From positions 58,947 to 122,946 of the forward strand of contig NZ_POTW01000006.1 of the NCBI RefSeq assembly GCF_003236295.1: a stretch of DNA of 64,000 nucleotides, given 5' to 3'. Position 1 is the stretch's first letter. Every line of letters begins with the position of its first letter. The notes under the pieces were generated by a model, which saw only the letters and a list, made by a program, of their open reading frames with translations, did no database searches and was not told where the DNA came from. The translations under genes and the position numbers were made by a program. This DNA comes from Jiangella anatolica. Lineage in GTDB: Bacteria; Actinomycetota; Actinomycetes; Jiangellales; Jiangellaceae. This document shows positions 15,538 through 23,420 of this stretch, one piece after another.

Positions 15538-16674
15538 ATGAGGATCACCGAGGTGGAACCGCTGGTCATCGCCACCGGCACCGGGACGTACCTGCTGGTC
15601 GTCGTGCACACGGACGAGGGCCTGCACGGCCTCGGCGAGGTGGGGATGCGGTCGCGGCCGAATGCGGTGCTGGGCGCGCTCACCGACTTCGCCGCGCTCG
15701 CCGTCGGCGCTGAGGCCCACCGCATCGAGGAGTTGTCGCAGCTGTTCCTGCGCGGCGGCTTCTTCCCCGCCGTCGGCGACGTGGCGGCCGCCGCCGCGGC
15801 GATCGACCTGGCGCTGTGGGACCTGCGCGGCAAGACGCTCGGCGTCCCCGTGCACGAGTTGCTCGGCGGCGCCGTCCGCGAGCACGTCCCGGCCTATGTG
15901 CACGTGCGCGGCGCCGGCCTCGCGTCGTACGTCGAGCATGGGCGGGAGCTGGTCGAGCAGGGCTGGCGGCACCTGCGGATCGGGCTGCAGCCGGCCGCCG
16001 AGCCGGTGCTGGAGCCGCGGGCGACGCTGCGCGACAACATCGCCGTCTTCCACGGCCTGCGCGATGCCCTCGGCGACGACGTCGAGCTGCTGGTCGACGT
16101 GCACACGCGGCTGGACCCGGCCGAGGCGGCGGTGTTCTGCCGCGAGATCGAGCCGGCCCGCCCGTACTTCGTCGAGGATCCGCTGCGGGCGGAGAACCTG
16201 GACTCGTACCGGACGCTGCGCGCCCGGACCGGCGTGCCGCTGGCGGCCGGCGAGCAGCTGACGACGGTGTGGGAGTTCCGGCCACTGCTGGACGGCGAGC
16301 TGGTCGACCATGCGCGGATCGATCTGGCCAACACCGGGCTCACGCAGGGCCGCAAGATCGCCGCCATCGCCGAGGCGCACCACATCCAGGTGGCGACGCA
16401 CAACCCGCTCGGCCCGGTCTGCACGGCGGCGTCGGCGCACCTCAACCTCGCGTTGCCGAACGTCAGCGTGCAGGAGCAGGGTCACCCGCACGGCTGGGAC
16501 GGCGACCCCCTGGTGCAGGCCGGCCCGGTGGTCGCCGCCGGCGCCGTCCGGCCGGGCGACGGGCCCGGATTCGGGGTCGAGATCGACCTGGCGGCGGCGC
16601 GCCGGGCGGCCACCGGCGACCTGGGGCCGCCACCCCGCTACCGTCGTCCGGACGGATCGCTGACGAACTGGTGA
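15538..16674 (+). CDS. enolase-superfamily dehydratase, mannonate/galactonate dehydratase-like (third)
   Basis: A 378-residue member of the D-mannonate/D-galactonate dehydratase branch, which removes water from aldonates to give 2-keto-3-deoxy acids. Metal ligands are Asp187 (VDVHTRLDP), Glu213 (VEDPL) and Glu239 (AGEQ). The branch is recognisable by HNPLGPV with His288 and by EIEPARPYFVEDP. The KxK position reads His145-Leu-Arg147, unlike the KLH of the other two enolases here. The ATG at 15538 is chosen; an ATG at 15529 adds three residues. It is followed 7 nt later by the uronate-dehydrogenase-like gene. Confidence 0.87.
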   Translation: MRITEVEPLVIATGTGTYLLVVVHTDEGLHGLGEVGMRSRPNAVLGALTDFAALAVGAEAHRIEELSQLFLRGGFFPAVGDVAAAAAAIDLALWDLRGKTLGVPVHELLGGAVREHVPAYVHVRGAGLASYVEHGRELVEQGWRHLRIGLQPAAEPVLEPRATLRDNIAVFHGLRDALGDDVELLVDVHTRLDPAEAAVFCREIEPARPYFVEDPLRAENLDSYRTLRARTGVPLAAGEQLTTVWEFRPLLDGELVDHARIDLANTGLTQGRKIAAIAEAHHIQVATHNPLGPVCTAASAHLNLALPNVSVQEQGHPHGWDGDPLVQAGPVVAAGAVRPGDGPGFGVEIDLAAARRAATGDLGPPPRYRRPDGSLTNW

Positions 16675-16681
16675 GGTTTCC

Positions 16682-17464
16682 ATGACCACTGTGCTCGTGA
16701 CCGGCGCCGCCGGCAGGGTCGCCGGGATGCTGCGGCCCGGCCTGGACGGCCTCTCCCTCCGCGTCGTCGACACCCGGCCGGTCACCGGCTGGGACGGCGC
16801 GGACGTCGTGCTCGGCGACCTGGCCGACCCCGGCTTCGCGGCGGCCGCCCTCGACGGGATGGACGCGGTCGTGCACCTGGCCGCGAACCCGAACGCCGAC
16901 GCGGCGTGGCCGCACCTGCGCGGCCCGAACGTCGACGCCGTCGTGACGTTGCTGGACGCGGCGCGCGCGGCCGGAGTGCCGAAGGTCGTGCTGGCCAGCT
17001 CGGTGCACGCGATGGGCGGCTACCCGGTCGACGGTCTGAGCGGGGATGGCGTGGGCGGCCTCGCCAACGGCGCGCTGATCGATCCGGACTGGCCGGCGCG
17101 CCCGTGCTGCACCTACGGCGCCACGAAGGCGTTCGCCGAGGCCTACGGCCGCACCGTCGCCGACGACGGCGGCCCGGCGGTGCTGTGCCTGCGCCTGGGC
17201 GCCGTCCTCCCGCACCCCACCGACACCGGCAATCTGCGCGTCTGGCTCTCCCCCGGCGACCTCCAACGGCTGATCCGGGCCGCGCTGGCGGCGGAGCTCC
17301 GCTACGGCTGCTACTTCGGCGTGTCGGCGAACACCCATGGCGTGTTCTCCTACGCCAACGCGATGGGCTACCGGCCCGAGTCGGACTCGGCGATCTACGC
17401 GGCCGATGTCCCGGTCGGCGACGGCGGCGTGTGCCGCTGGCGCGCCGCGCCCCTCGCCGTCTGA
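16682..17464 (+). CDS. NAD-dependent epimerase/dehydratase family protein, uronate dehydrogenase-like
   Basis: Extended-SDR protein of 260 residues with TGAAGRVAG (7-15) for NAD, Ser107 (LASSVHAMG), and the Tyr145-x3-Lys149 pair (TYGATK). The C-terminal pattern (LSPGDLQRLIRAAL ... YFGVSANTHGVFSYANAMGYRPESDSAIY) closely follows bacterial uronate dehydrogenase (Udh), which oxidises galacturonate or glucuronate to the aldarolactone. I therefore favour uronate oxidation, feeding the lactone to a cycloisomerase or dehydratase such as the enolases in this locus. It lies 7 nt after the third enolase gene and ends 7 nt before the convergent toxin gene. Confidence 0.82.
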   Translation: MTTVLVTGAAGRVAGMLRPGLDGLSLRVVDTRPVTGWDGADVVLGDLADPGFAAAALDGMDAVVHLAANPNADAAWPHLRGPNVDAVVTLLDAARAAGVPKVVLASSVHAMGGYPVDGLSGDGVGGLANGALIDPDWPARPCCTYGATKAFAEAYGRTVADDGGPAVLCLRLGAVLPHPTDTGNLRVWLSPGDLQRLIRAALAAELRYGCYFGVSANTHGVFSYANAMGYRPESDSAIYAADVPVGDGGVCRWRAAPLAV

Positions 17465-17471
17465 CCGCCCA

Positions 17472-17900
17472 TCAGGCGTCGAACGGCAGCAGCCGATAAG
17501 CGGTTGCGGGCCCGCCCAGCAGCGGGCGGACCGCACGGAAGTTGCGTTGGTCGGTCGTCAGGATGTCGTGCGTCTGATGCTCGAACGCCACGACCATCAC
17601 GGACGCGTCAGTCAGCCCGAGCTGAAACTCGCCGTGCCGGGCGGCGACATCGGCTGCTGACACGAACATGGCATGGCTGAACGTCGCCACCACGGTGGTT
17701 TCAGCGAGTTCGGCCATGATGGCCGCCCGCGCGCGTTCGCCGAGCCGGACCAGTGCCAGGTGATCGAGCTCGGCGAGGACGAGCGGCGGCACGATCGGCT
17801 TGGCAGCGACGGTCCGGAGGTAGCTGACGACCGCATCATGATGCTGGTCGTCGCGGTCGAACGCCGCGTACAGCGCACCGGTGTCGGCGATCAACGTCAC
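17472..17900 (-). CDS. PIN-domain ribonuclease toxin, VapC family
   Basis: Predicted Mg-dependent RNase of 142 residues, the toxin of a type II toxin-antitoxin pair. The acidic PIN residues are in place: Asp6 (IADTGAL), Glu44 (LAELDHL), Asp98 (LTDAS) and Asp117 (TTDQR). It overlaps the antitoxin gene by 4 nt (17897-17900), the usual antitoxin-first arrangement that couples toxin translation to antitoxin. Targets of VapC enzymes are typically tRNA or rRNA loops; the target of this one cannot be read from the sequence. Confidence 0.92.
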   Translation of the reverse strand: MTLIADTGALYAAFDRDDQHHDAVVSYLRTVAAKPIVPPLVLAELDHLALVRLGERARAAIMAELAETTVVATFSHAMFVSAADVAARHGEFQLGLTDASVMVVAFEHQTHDILTTDQRNFRAVRPLLGGPATAYRLLPFDA

Positions 17901-18130
17901 GATTCGCCGAAGCCAGACTCCGTCAGGACCTCGTCCGTGCGCGTCGAGGTGTCGCTGTGGCCACTGGCGAACATGCCGAACCGGAGATCCTTGATCGTCC
18001 GGCTGCTGCCATGCAGCGTCCGCGCCAGCGAGTCGCGGACGATATCGGCCTCACTGCGCCCCTCGAGTCGTGCCCTCGCCTCGAGCTCGCGTTTCAGCTC
18101 CTCGGGGAGGTAGATCGTCGTGCGCACCAT
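17897..18130 (-). CDS. ribbon-helix-helix antitoxin, VapB/CopG type
   Basis: A 77-residue antitoxin. An N-terminal ribbon-helix-helix DNA-binding domain (RTTIYLPEELKRELEARARLEG, then SEADIVRDSL) is followed by a C-terminal tail (about 45-77) that should wrap the VapC toxin. It starts with ATG; a perfect 8-bp palindrome about 10 bp upstream is a likely autorepression site. CATACT 6 nt before the ATG could be a -10 element for a leaderless transcript. Confidence 0.9.
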   Translation of the reverse strand: MVRTTIYLPEELKRELEARARLEGRSEADIVRDSLARTLHGSSRTIKDLRFGMFASGHSDTSTRTDEVLTESGFGES

Positions 18131-18140
18131 GGCCCCAGTA

Positions 18141-18158
18141 TGCCATACACGTATGGCA
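18141..18158. promoter_or_regulatory. palindromic operator of the VapBC operon
   Basis: TGCCATAC-AC-GTATGGCA, an exact 8-bp inverted repeat with a 2-bp centre, starting 11 bp upstream of the antitoxin ATG and overlapping the presumed promoter. Ribbon-helix-helix antitoxins bind such palindromes to repress their own operon. Confidence 0.7.
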
Positions 18159-18196
18159 GAGCTCTGGCCCAGCGTGCGTGGCCGGCCAGGAAGCCG

Positions 18197-21100
18197 CTAC
18201 GAGGCGGCAGTGTCGAGAAGGCCGTCGCGGTGGGCGATGGCGGCCGCCTCGCCGCGGCCGGACGCGCCGAGCTTGGCCAGGATGTTCGACACGTGCACGC
18301 TGGCGGTCTTGGCGCTGATGAACAGCTCCTCGCCGATCTCACGGTTGCTGCGGCCGGCGGCGACCAGGCGGAGCACCTCGTGCTCGCGCACGGTCAGCCC
18401 GGAGCCGTTCCCGGACCCGGACGCGGCCGACGGCACGCCCGACACCAGCGGCAGCTGCGCCCGCCGGGAGAACGCGTCGATCCAGCCGCGGAACAGCGCC
18501 GCACCCAGCGCGTCGGCCGCGGCGGCGCCCTGCCGGAGCGTGTCGAGGGCACGGTCGCGCTCGCCCGCCTCGACCAGCGCCTCGCCGAGTCGCAACGCGG
18601 CGTACGGCACCAGGTGCACCGGCCCTTCGGCCGCCCGCAGCGCGGCCAGCGCCCGATCCCATGCCGCGACGGTGCGGTCGGCTCCGGACGGCCCGTCCAC
18701 GACGGCCATGGCCGGCCCGGGCCCGGCCGAGCCGGCAAGCCGCACGCCGGCCGCGTCCGTTCCCGGCACACCGACTCCGGCCAATTCGGCGCCGTCGGGA
18801 CCCAGCATCGAGACGTCCACCAAGCCGGCGCCGGCCAGCTCGGCGTCGGCGAGCACGGTCCAGACGGTGACGGGCCAGCCGTGGGCGGCCCGCCGGACCA
18901 GGGCCCGCAGCCAGTCCCCGTCCGGGCCGAAGCCGGCCACACTTCCCGCCGCCCGGATCCGCGCACCCAGCGCCTGCGCCCCGGCGAAGGCCAGCGGCAG
19001 GTCGTAGCCCGGCACCGTCGCGCCCGAGTGGTTCCCGGCCTCCGCGACCACCGCCGCCCAGGCCCGCTCGACGTCGCCTTGGGCGAACGCGACATCCGCC
19101 TCGAGGCGGGCGACCAGGCGGCTGTCCTGCGGCAGCACCACCCGCCGGGTCATGCCGGTGCGCAACCGCTCGACCGCCGCGGCCGCCGCGTCGACGTCGC
19201 CGCGCCAGAGGGCGAGCCAGGCCTGCAGGCCGATCATGTGCCGCTCGTGGTTGGGCGGCGGCACCAGCTCCAGGCCGCGCTCGATCATCCGCTCGGCCCG
19301 CTCCCAGTCGCCCAGCGCCAGCATCGGCTCGGCCGCGTTGCCGGCGAGCACCACTCCGGACGTGCGCTTGCGGCCGAGCTTGCGGGCGTGCTCATAGCCC
19401 TCGGTGGCGACGTCGACGGACTCGCGGTGCCGGCCGAGCAGCGTGTACGCGTCGGACAGGTTGACGTAGTAGCGGTGCAGATGGTCGGGTTCGGCGACGG
19501 CGGCCGGGCCGGCCCGGCGCAGCTCGGTGAGGGCCCGCTCCGCGTCGCCCATGTGCATCCAGGCGCTGCCGCGGGTGATCTGCGCCGACGCGACGACGCG
19601 GTCCAGTCCGACGACGGTGGCGATGCGCTCGGCCTCGTCGGCGGCCTCGAGCGACTCGTCGAACCGCCAGTCGAGCATGAGCATGGTGGCCAGCCAGTCC
19701 AGCGCCTCGGCCCGCTGCACCGACGGCTCGGCCGGGATCAGCTCGCGCGCCTCCATCAGCGCCTCGATCGCCCCGGACCGGCCCAGCCGGTTCTTCACGA
19801 TGCCCAAGTGCGCCAGCAGCCAGCCGGCCCGGGCCGGGTCGGTGGCCCGGTCGACCAGCCGTAGCCCCTCCTTGACCAGCGACAGCGTCCGTTCGAACTC
19901 GGCCGCCGCGTATGCCTCGGTGGCGGCCCGGATCAGCACGTCCAGGCGGTCGCGCCCGGCCACCCGCTCCGGCTCGGCCACCTGGTCCCACAGCTCCAGC
20001 GCCCGCTCCAGCAGCTGCTGCGCGGTGGCGTGCGCGTAGCTGCGGACCAGCTCGTCGGCCGCGGTGAGCGACCAGGCGAAGGCCCGCTCGACGTCGTGGG
20101 CGGAGTACCAGTGGTGCGCCACCTCGGCCGCCGTGGGGGTGTTCGGCATCAGCTCGGGGTGCTCCTCCAGCGCCCGCGCGTAGCGCGCGTGCATGCGGGC
20201 GTGCTCGCCGGGGAGCATGTCCTCGTGCAGGGCCTCGCGCAGCAGCGCGTGCCGGAACGCGTACCCGTCGCCGTCGACGACGATGACGCCGGCCGAGACC
20301 GCCTCGCGCAGCGGCGTCTCCAGCGGGCCGGTCCACTCCTGGGCGACGAGCTCGAGCACGGCGTGCTCGACCCGGTTGCCGGCCGCCGACATGAGCCGCA
20401 GCAGCCGCTGGGTCTCCTCCGACAGCGGCTCGACCCGGACGAGCAGCAGATCGCGCAGCGACCCGGGCAGGTCGCCGCAGTCGTCGGCGTGGGCCAGCTC
20501 CTCGACGAAGAACGGGATGCCCTCGCTGCGCCGCACGATGCGATCGACGTGGGACCGCTCGGGCGGCTGGCCCAGCAGCTCGCGCAGCTGCAGAACCACC
20601 TCGTCGGCGTCGAGCCGGGGCAGGTCGATGCGCCGCACCTGGCGCAGCCGGTCCAGCTCGGCCAGCACCGGCCGGAGCGGATGGCCGCGGTGCAGCTCGT
20701 CGGTGCGGTAGGTGGCCAGGATCATCAGCTGCGCGTCGCGGACCCCGCGCACGACGAAGCGCAGCAGGTCGCGGGTGGGGCTGTCGGCCCACTGCAGGTC
20801 CTCGAGCAGCACCACCAGCGGCCGGTCGGCGGCGACCCGCTCGAACAGCGACGTGACCACCTCGTACAGCCGGCCGCGGCTCTCCGGCCCGGCCGCCGGG
20901 GCGACGCCGAGCTCGGGCACCAGCCCGGCCAGCACGTCGCCGCCGGGGCCGGCCAGCTCCAGCAGCCGATCGGCGCCGAACTCGGCCTGCAGCCCGCGCA
21001 ACGCGCCGACGAGCGGCGCGAACGCCGGGCCCTCGCCGTCGAGCGGCACGGACTGGCCGACCACGGCACGCGCGCCGTCGCTGGCCACCTCGGCCGCGAA

Positions 21101-21292
21101 CTCCTCGGTCAACCGGGTCTTCCCGATACCCGCCTCGCCCCCGACGAGGACGGTGACCGGCTCGCCGGCCCGCGCGATGGCATAGGCCTCCCGCAGGTCG
21201 GCGAGCTGCCGCTCCCTGCCGATGAGGCCCGCGCTGCGGGTGACGTGAACGACCACGTCATTCATCCTGCCACCCGCCACCGACAGCCCCAT
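18197..21292 (-). CDS. large LuxR family regulator with AAA ATPase domain (LAL type)
   Basis: Transcription factor of about 1031 residues. The N-terminal STAND/AAA ATPase has GGEAGIGKTR as Walker A near residue 50 and VVLLEDLQWAD as Walker B near 150. A long helical, TPR-like middle follows, and a C-terminal LuxR helix-turn-helix (LTVREHEVLRLVAAGRSNREIGEELFISAKTASVHV) ends the protein. LAL/MalT-type proteins integrate a ligand with ATP binding to activate genes. I start at the ATG at 21292, 10 nt after a strong GGGAGG; the ATG at 21265 is an alternative, and the frame further upstream is spurious. It lies 50 nt downstream of a 55-aa basic protein gene and may share its transcript. Targets unknown. 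Confidence 0.9.
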   Translation of the reverse strand: MGLSVAGGRMNDVVVHVTRSAGLIGRERQLADLREAYAIARAGEPVTVLVGGEAGIGKTRLTEEFAAEVASDGARAVVGQSVPLDGEGPAFAPLVGALRGLQAEFGADRLLELAGPGGDVLAGLVPELGVAPAAGPESRGRLYEVVTSLFERVAADRPLVVLLEDLQWADSPTRDLLRFVVRGVRDAQLMILATYRTDELHRGHPLRPVLAELDRLRQVRRIDLPRLDADEVVLQLRELLGQPPERSHVDRIVRRSEGIPFFVEELAHADDCGDLPGSLRDLLLVRVEPLSEETQRLLRLMSAAGNRVEHAVLELVAQEWTGPLETPLREAVSAGVIVVDGDGYAFRHALLREALHEDMLPGEHARMHARYARALEEHPELMPNTPTAAEVAHHWYSAHDVERAFAWSLTAADELVRSYAHATAQQLLERALELWDQVAEPERVAGRDRLDVLIRAATEAYAAAEFERTLSLVKEGLRLVDRATDPARAGWLLAHLGIVKNRLGRSGAIEALMEARELIPAEPSVQRAEALDWLATMLMLDWRFDESLEAADEAERIATVVGLDRVVASAQITRGSAWMHMGDAERALTELRRAGPAAVAEPDHLHRYYVNLSDAYTLLGRHRESVDVATEGYEHARKLGRKRTSGVVLAGNAAEPMLALGDWERAERMIERGLELVPPPNHERHMIGLQAWLALWRGDVDAAAAAVERLRTGMTRRVVLPQDSRLVARLEADVAFAQGDVERAWAAVVAEAGNHSGATVPGYDLPLAFAGAQALGARIRAAGSVAGFGPDGDWLRALVRRAAHGWPVTVWTVLADAELAGAGLVDVSMLGPDGAELAGVGVPGTDAAGVRLAGSAGPGPAMAVVDGPSGADRTVAAWDRALAALRAAEGPVHLVPYAALRLGEALVEAGERDRALDTLRQGAAAADALGAALFRGWIDAFSRRAQLPLVSGVPSAASGSGNGSGLTVREHEVLRLVAAGRSNREIGEELFISAKTASVHVSNILAKLGASGRGEAAAIAHRDGLLDTAAS

Positions 21293-21342
21293 CTGACTTT
21301 TTCCTCCCAGCAGAGTTGTCCTCCAGCAGATCCCGGCCCCGC

Positions 21343-21510
21343 TCAGGCCGGCCGGGCCCGGTGCGCCCGCGCGCGGGCCTTCTCGGTGGTCCGGCTCTTC
21401 GCCGCGGTCAGCGCCAGCCGGATCAGGCTGTCCCTGCGCGCCTCGGCCTGCAGCTCCCGCGACCTCTGGTCGTGCACGATCGATGCCGCGTAGTCCCCGT
21501 GAATGCTCAT
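21343..21510 (-). CDS. small basic hypothetical protein (55 aa)
   Basis: Not recognised. It starts MSIHGDYAASIVHDQRSREL, continues with a predicted helix (LQAEARRDSLIRLALTAA) and ends in an Arg/Lys/Ala-rich tail (KARARAHRARPA). A GAGGAG lies 9 nt before the ATG, and it runs in the same direction as the LuxR gene, 50 nt ahead of it. The amphipathic, strongly basic composition suits a nucleic-acid- or membrane-binding peptide. It is too short to exclude a chance frame in GC-rich DNA, but the start signal and position favour a real gene. Confidence 0.5.
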   Translation of the reverse strand: MSIHGDYAASIVHDQRSRELQAEARRDSLIRLALTAAKSRTTEKARARAHRARPA

Positions 21511-21610
21511 GGTGCTCGGCTCCTCGCCTACTCGTTCTCTCTGTCATCGAGCATGGTGCTGAGGCGCCGTGTGACACATCGGGAGACTGCCGCATTGTGG
21601 CCGGTCGGCA

Positions 21611-21680
21611 GCGTCTAAGGCGGCCTGGGACGGCGTCTAAGGTGCCCCTGAGGGTCCACCGGACGGTGGACACCGTGTCC
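21611..21680. promoter_or_regulatory. direct and inverted repeats upstream of the ABC exporter operon
   Basis: GCGTCTAAGG occurs at 21611-21620 and 21633-21642, 22 bp apart, i.e. two helical turns on one face. Inverted repeats follow: GTCCACC (21654-21660) with GGTGGAC (21665-21671), and GGACAC-C-GTGTCC (21668-21680). They lie 50-120 bp ahead of the ATPase start in a divergent region. The spacing suits a response regulator or the LuxR protein encoded next door. Confidence 0.5.
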
Positions 21681-21729
21681 CACCGGGCGGTGCTCGTCAC
21701 CAGGGCGGACGGCGCGGCATCGTGGAGCC

Positions 21730-22599
21730 ATGACCGCATCCACCGCCATCCGCGTCCGCGGACTGCGCAGGGCCTACGCCGGCGTCCCCGCCGTCGACGG
21801 CCTCGACCTCGACGTCGAGCAGGGTGAGGTGTTCGCTCTCCTCGGCCCGAACGGCGCCGGCAAGACCACCACCGTCGAGATCCTCGAGGGCTTCCGCCGA
21901 CGCGACGCCGGCGAGGTCAGCGTCCTCGGCGTCGACCCGGCTCGCCCGGGCGCCGGCTGGCGGGCCCGCATCGGCATCGTGCTGCAGAGCTCTGGCGGCC
22001 ACGACGAGCTGACCGTCCAGGAGCTCGTCCACCACTTCGCCGGCTACTACCCCGACGCCCGCGACCCCGACGAGGTGATCGCGGCCGTCGGGCTGGACGA
22101 GAAGCGCGCCACCCGCGCGCGGCACCTCTCCGGCGGCCAGCGCCGCCGGCTCGACGTCGCGCTGGGCATCCTCGGCAACCCGGCGCTGCTCTTCCTCGAC
22201 GAGCCGACCACCGGGTTCGACCCGGAGGCGCGGCGCGAGTTCTGGGCGCTGATCAGGTCGCTGGCCGGCGGCGGCACCACGATCATCCTCACCACCCACT
22301 ACCTCGACGAGGCCGAGCACCTGGCCGGCCGGGTCGGCGTCATCACCGGCGGCCGCATCGTCGCCCTCGGCAGCCCGGCCACGCTGGGCGGACGCGACCA
22401 CGACCGGGCCATCGTGGGATGGACGGAGGACGGCCGGCAGCACACCGAGCGGACCGCGGAGCCGACCGCGTTCGTGACCGCGCTGGCGCACCGGCTGGGC
22501 GGCGAGGTGCCCGGCCTCACCGTCAGCCGGCCCACCCTGGAGGACGTCTACCTGCGGCTCATCGACGAGCCATCCCAAGCCGTGGAGGTCATGCCGTGA
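21730..22599 (+). CDS. ABC transporter ATP-binding protein, DrrA-like exporter
   Basis: Cytoplasmic ATPase of 289 residues that powers the membrane protein encoded next. Walker A GPNGAGKTTT (about 39-48), Q-loop LQSSGGHDE, signature LSGGQRRR, Walker B LLFLDEPTTGFDP and switch His (TTHYLDEAEH) are all intact. The C-terminal part after residue 220 is typical of drug-exporter (DrrA/CcmA) ATPases. The gene overlaps the permease start by 4 nt (GTGA). It belongs to an exporter plus two-component operon, an arrangement often used to sense and expel antibiotics; the substrate is not known. Confidence 0.93.
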   Translation: MTASTAIRVRGLRRAYAGVPAVDGLDLDVEQGEVFALLGPNGAGKTTTVEILEGFRRRDAGEVSVLGVDPARPGAGWRARIGIVLQSSGGHDELTVQELVHHFAGYYPDARDPDEVIAAVGLDEKRATRARHLSGGQRRRLDVALGILGNPALLFLDEPTTGFDPEARREFWALIRSLAGGGTTIILTTHYLDEAEHLAGRVGVITGGRIVALGSPATLGGRDHDRAIVGWTEDGRQHTERTAEPTAFVTALAHRLGGEVPGLTVSRPTLEDVYLRLIDEPSQAVEVMP

Positions 22600-23420
22600 G
22601 CACCGTCGTGAGCCCGGCCCGGATCGCGCGCTCGCGTACCACGCTGGAGATCAAGAGCTACTTCCGCGAGCGCGACTCCGTCATCTTCTCGTTCCTCTTC
22701 CCGATCATCATGCTCGGCCTGTTCTCGGTGGTCTTCGGCGGCGATGACGACACGTTCAGCGACGCCCCGGGCGGCGGCATCGACTTCGCCCGCTACTTCC
22801 TCCCAGGAATGCTCGCCTCGGGAATCATGCTGGTCAGCTTTCAGACGCTGGCGATCGGCCTGGCCATCGAGCGGGAGGACGGAACGCTCAAGCGGCTGCG
22901 CGGCACGCCCATGCCACCGGTGGCGTACTTCCTCGGCAAGGTCGGCATGATCCTCGTCGTGGGCCTCGCCCAGATCGCGCTGCTGCTGGCGGTGGCCGCG
23001 CTCGCGTTCGGCGTCGAGCTGCCCACAGACCCCGCGAAGTGGCTCACGTTCGCCTGGTGCTATGTCCTCGGGACCGCCGGCGGCACGGTGCTCGGCATCG
23101 CGTACTCGTCGGTGCCGCGGTCGGCCAAGAGCGCGTCCGCGGTCGTCGTCGGGCCGCTGATCGTGCTGCAGTTCATCTCCGGCGTGTTCTTCGTCTTCAA
23201 CGACCTGCCAAGCTGGCTGCAGAACATCGCATCCGTGTTCCCGCTGAAGTGGCTGGCGCAAGGCATGCGTTCGGTGTTCCTGCCCGACCGCTTCGAACAG
23301 GTGGAGGTGTCCGGATCATGGCAGCACGGCCAGACGGTGCTGATCCTGTCGCTGTGGCTGATCGTGGGCCTGGTGATCTGCGTACGGAGGTTCCGATGGC
23401 AGCGCCGGGACGACGGCTGA
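22596..23420 (+). CDS. ABC-2 type transporter permease
   Basis: Membrane partner of the preceding ATPase, 274 residues with six predicted segments. It carries the ABC-2 signature arrangement: SVIFSFLFPIIMLGLFSVVFGG near the N terminus, then LPGMLASGIMLVSFQTLAIGLAIEREDGTLKRLRGTP with the cytoplasmic ExxxGTLKRL motif. The GTG start overlaps the ATPase stop (22596-22599). Its 3' end overlaps the histidine kinase start by 25 nt, so the three genes are tightly coupled. Confidence 0.92.
   Translation: MSTVVSPARIARSRTTLEIKSYFRERDSVIFSFLFPIIMLGLFSVVFGGDDDTFSDAPGGGIDFARYFLPGMLASGIMLVSFQTLAIGLAIEREDGTLKRLRGTPMPPVAYFLGKVGMILVVGLAQIALLLAVAALAFGVELPTDPAKWLTFAWCYVLGTAGGTVLGIAYSSVPRSAKSASAVVVGPLIVLQFISGVFFVFNDLPSWLQNIASVFPLKWLAQGMRSVFLPDRFEQVEVSGSWQHGQTVLILSLWLIVGLVICVRRFRWQRRDDG

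Noticed and set aside
21293..21739. N-terminal extension of the LuxR gene up to 21739
   Set aside because: The translation there is Arg-rich and featureless, overlaps the 55-aa frame and the divergent ABC promoter region, and a strong ribosome site precedes the ATG at 21292.
22419..22595. Upstream extension of the ABC-2 permease frame
   Set aside because: It lies entirely inside the ATPase gene; the GTG at 22596 with GTGA overlap is the natural start.
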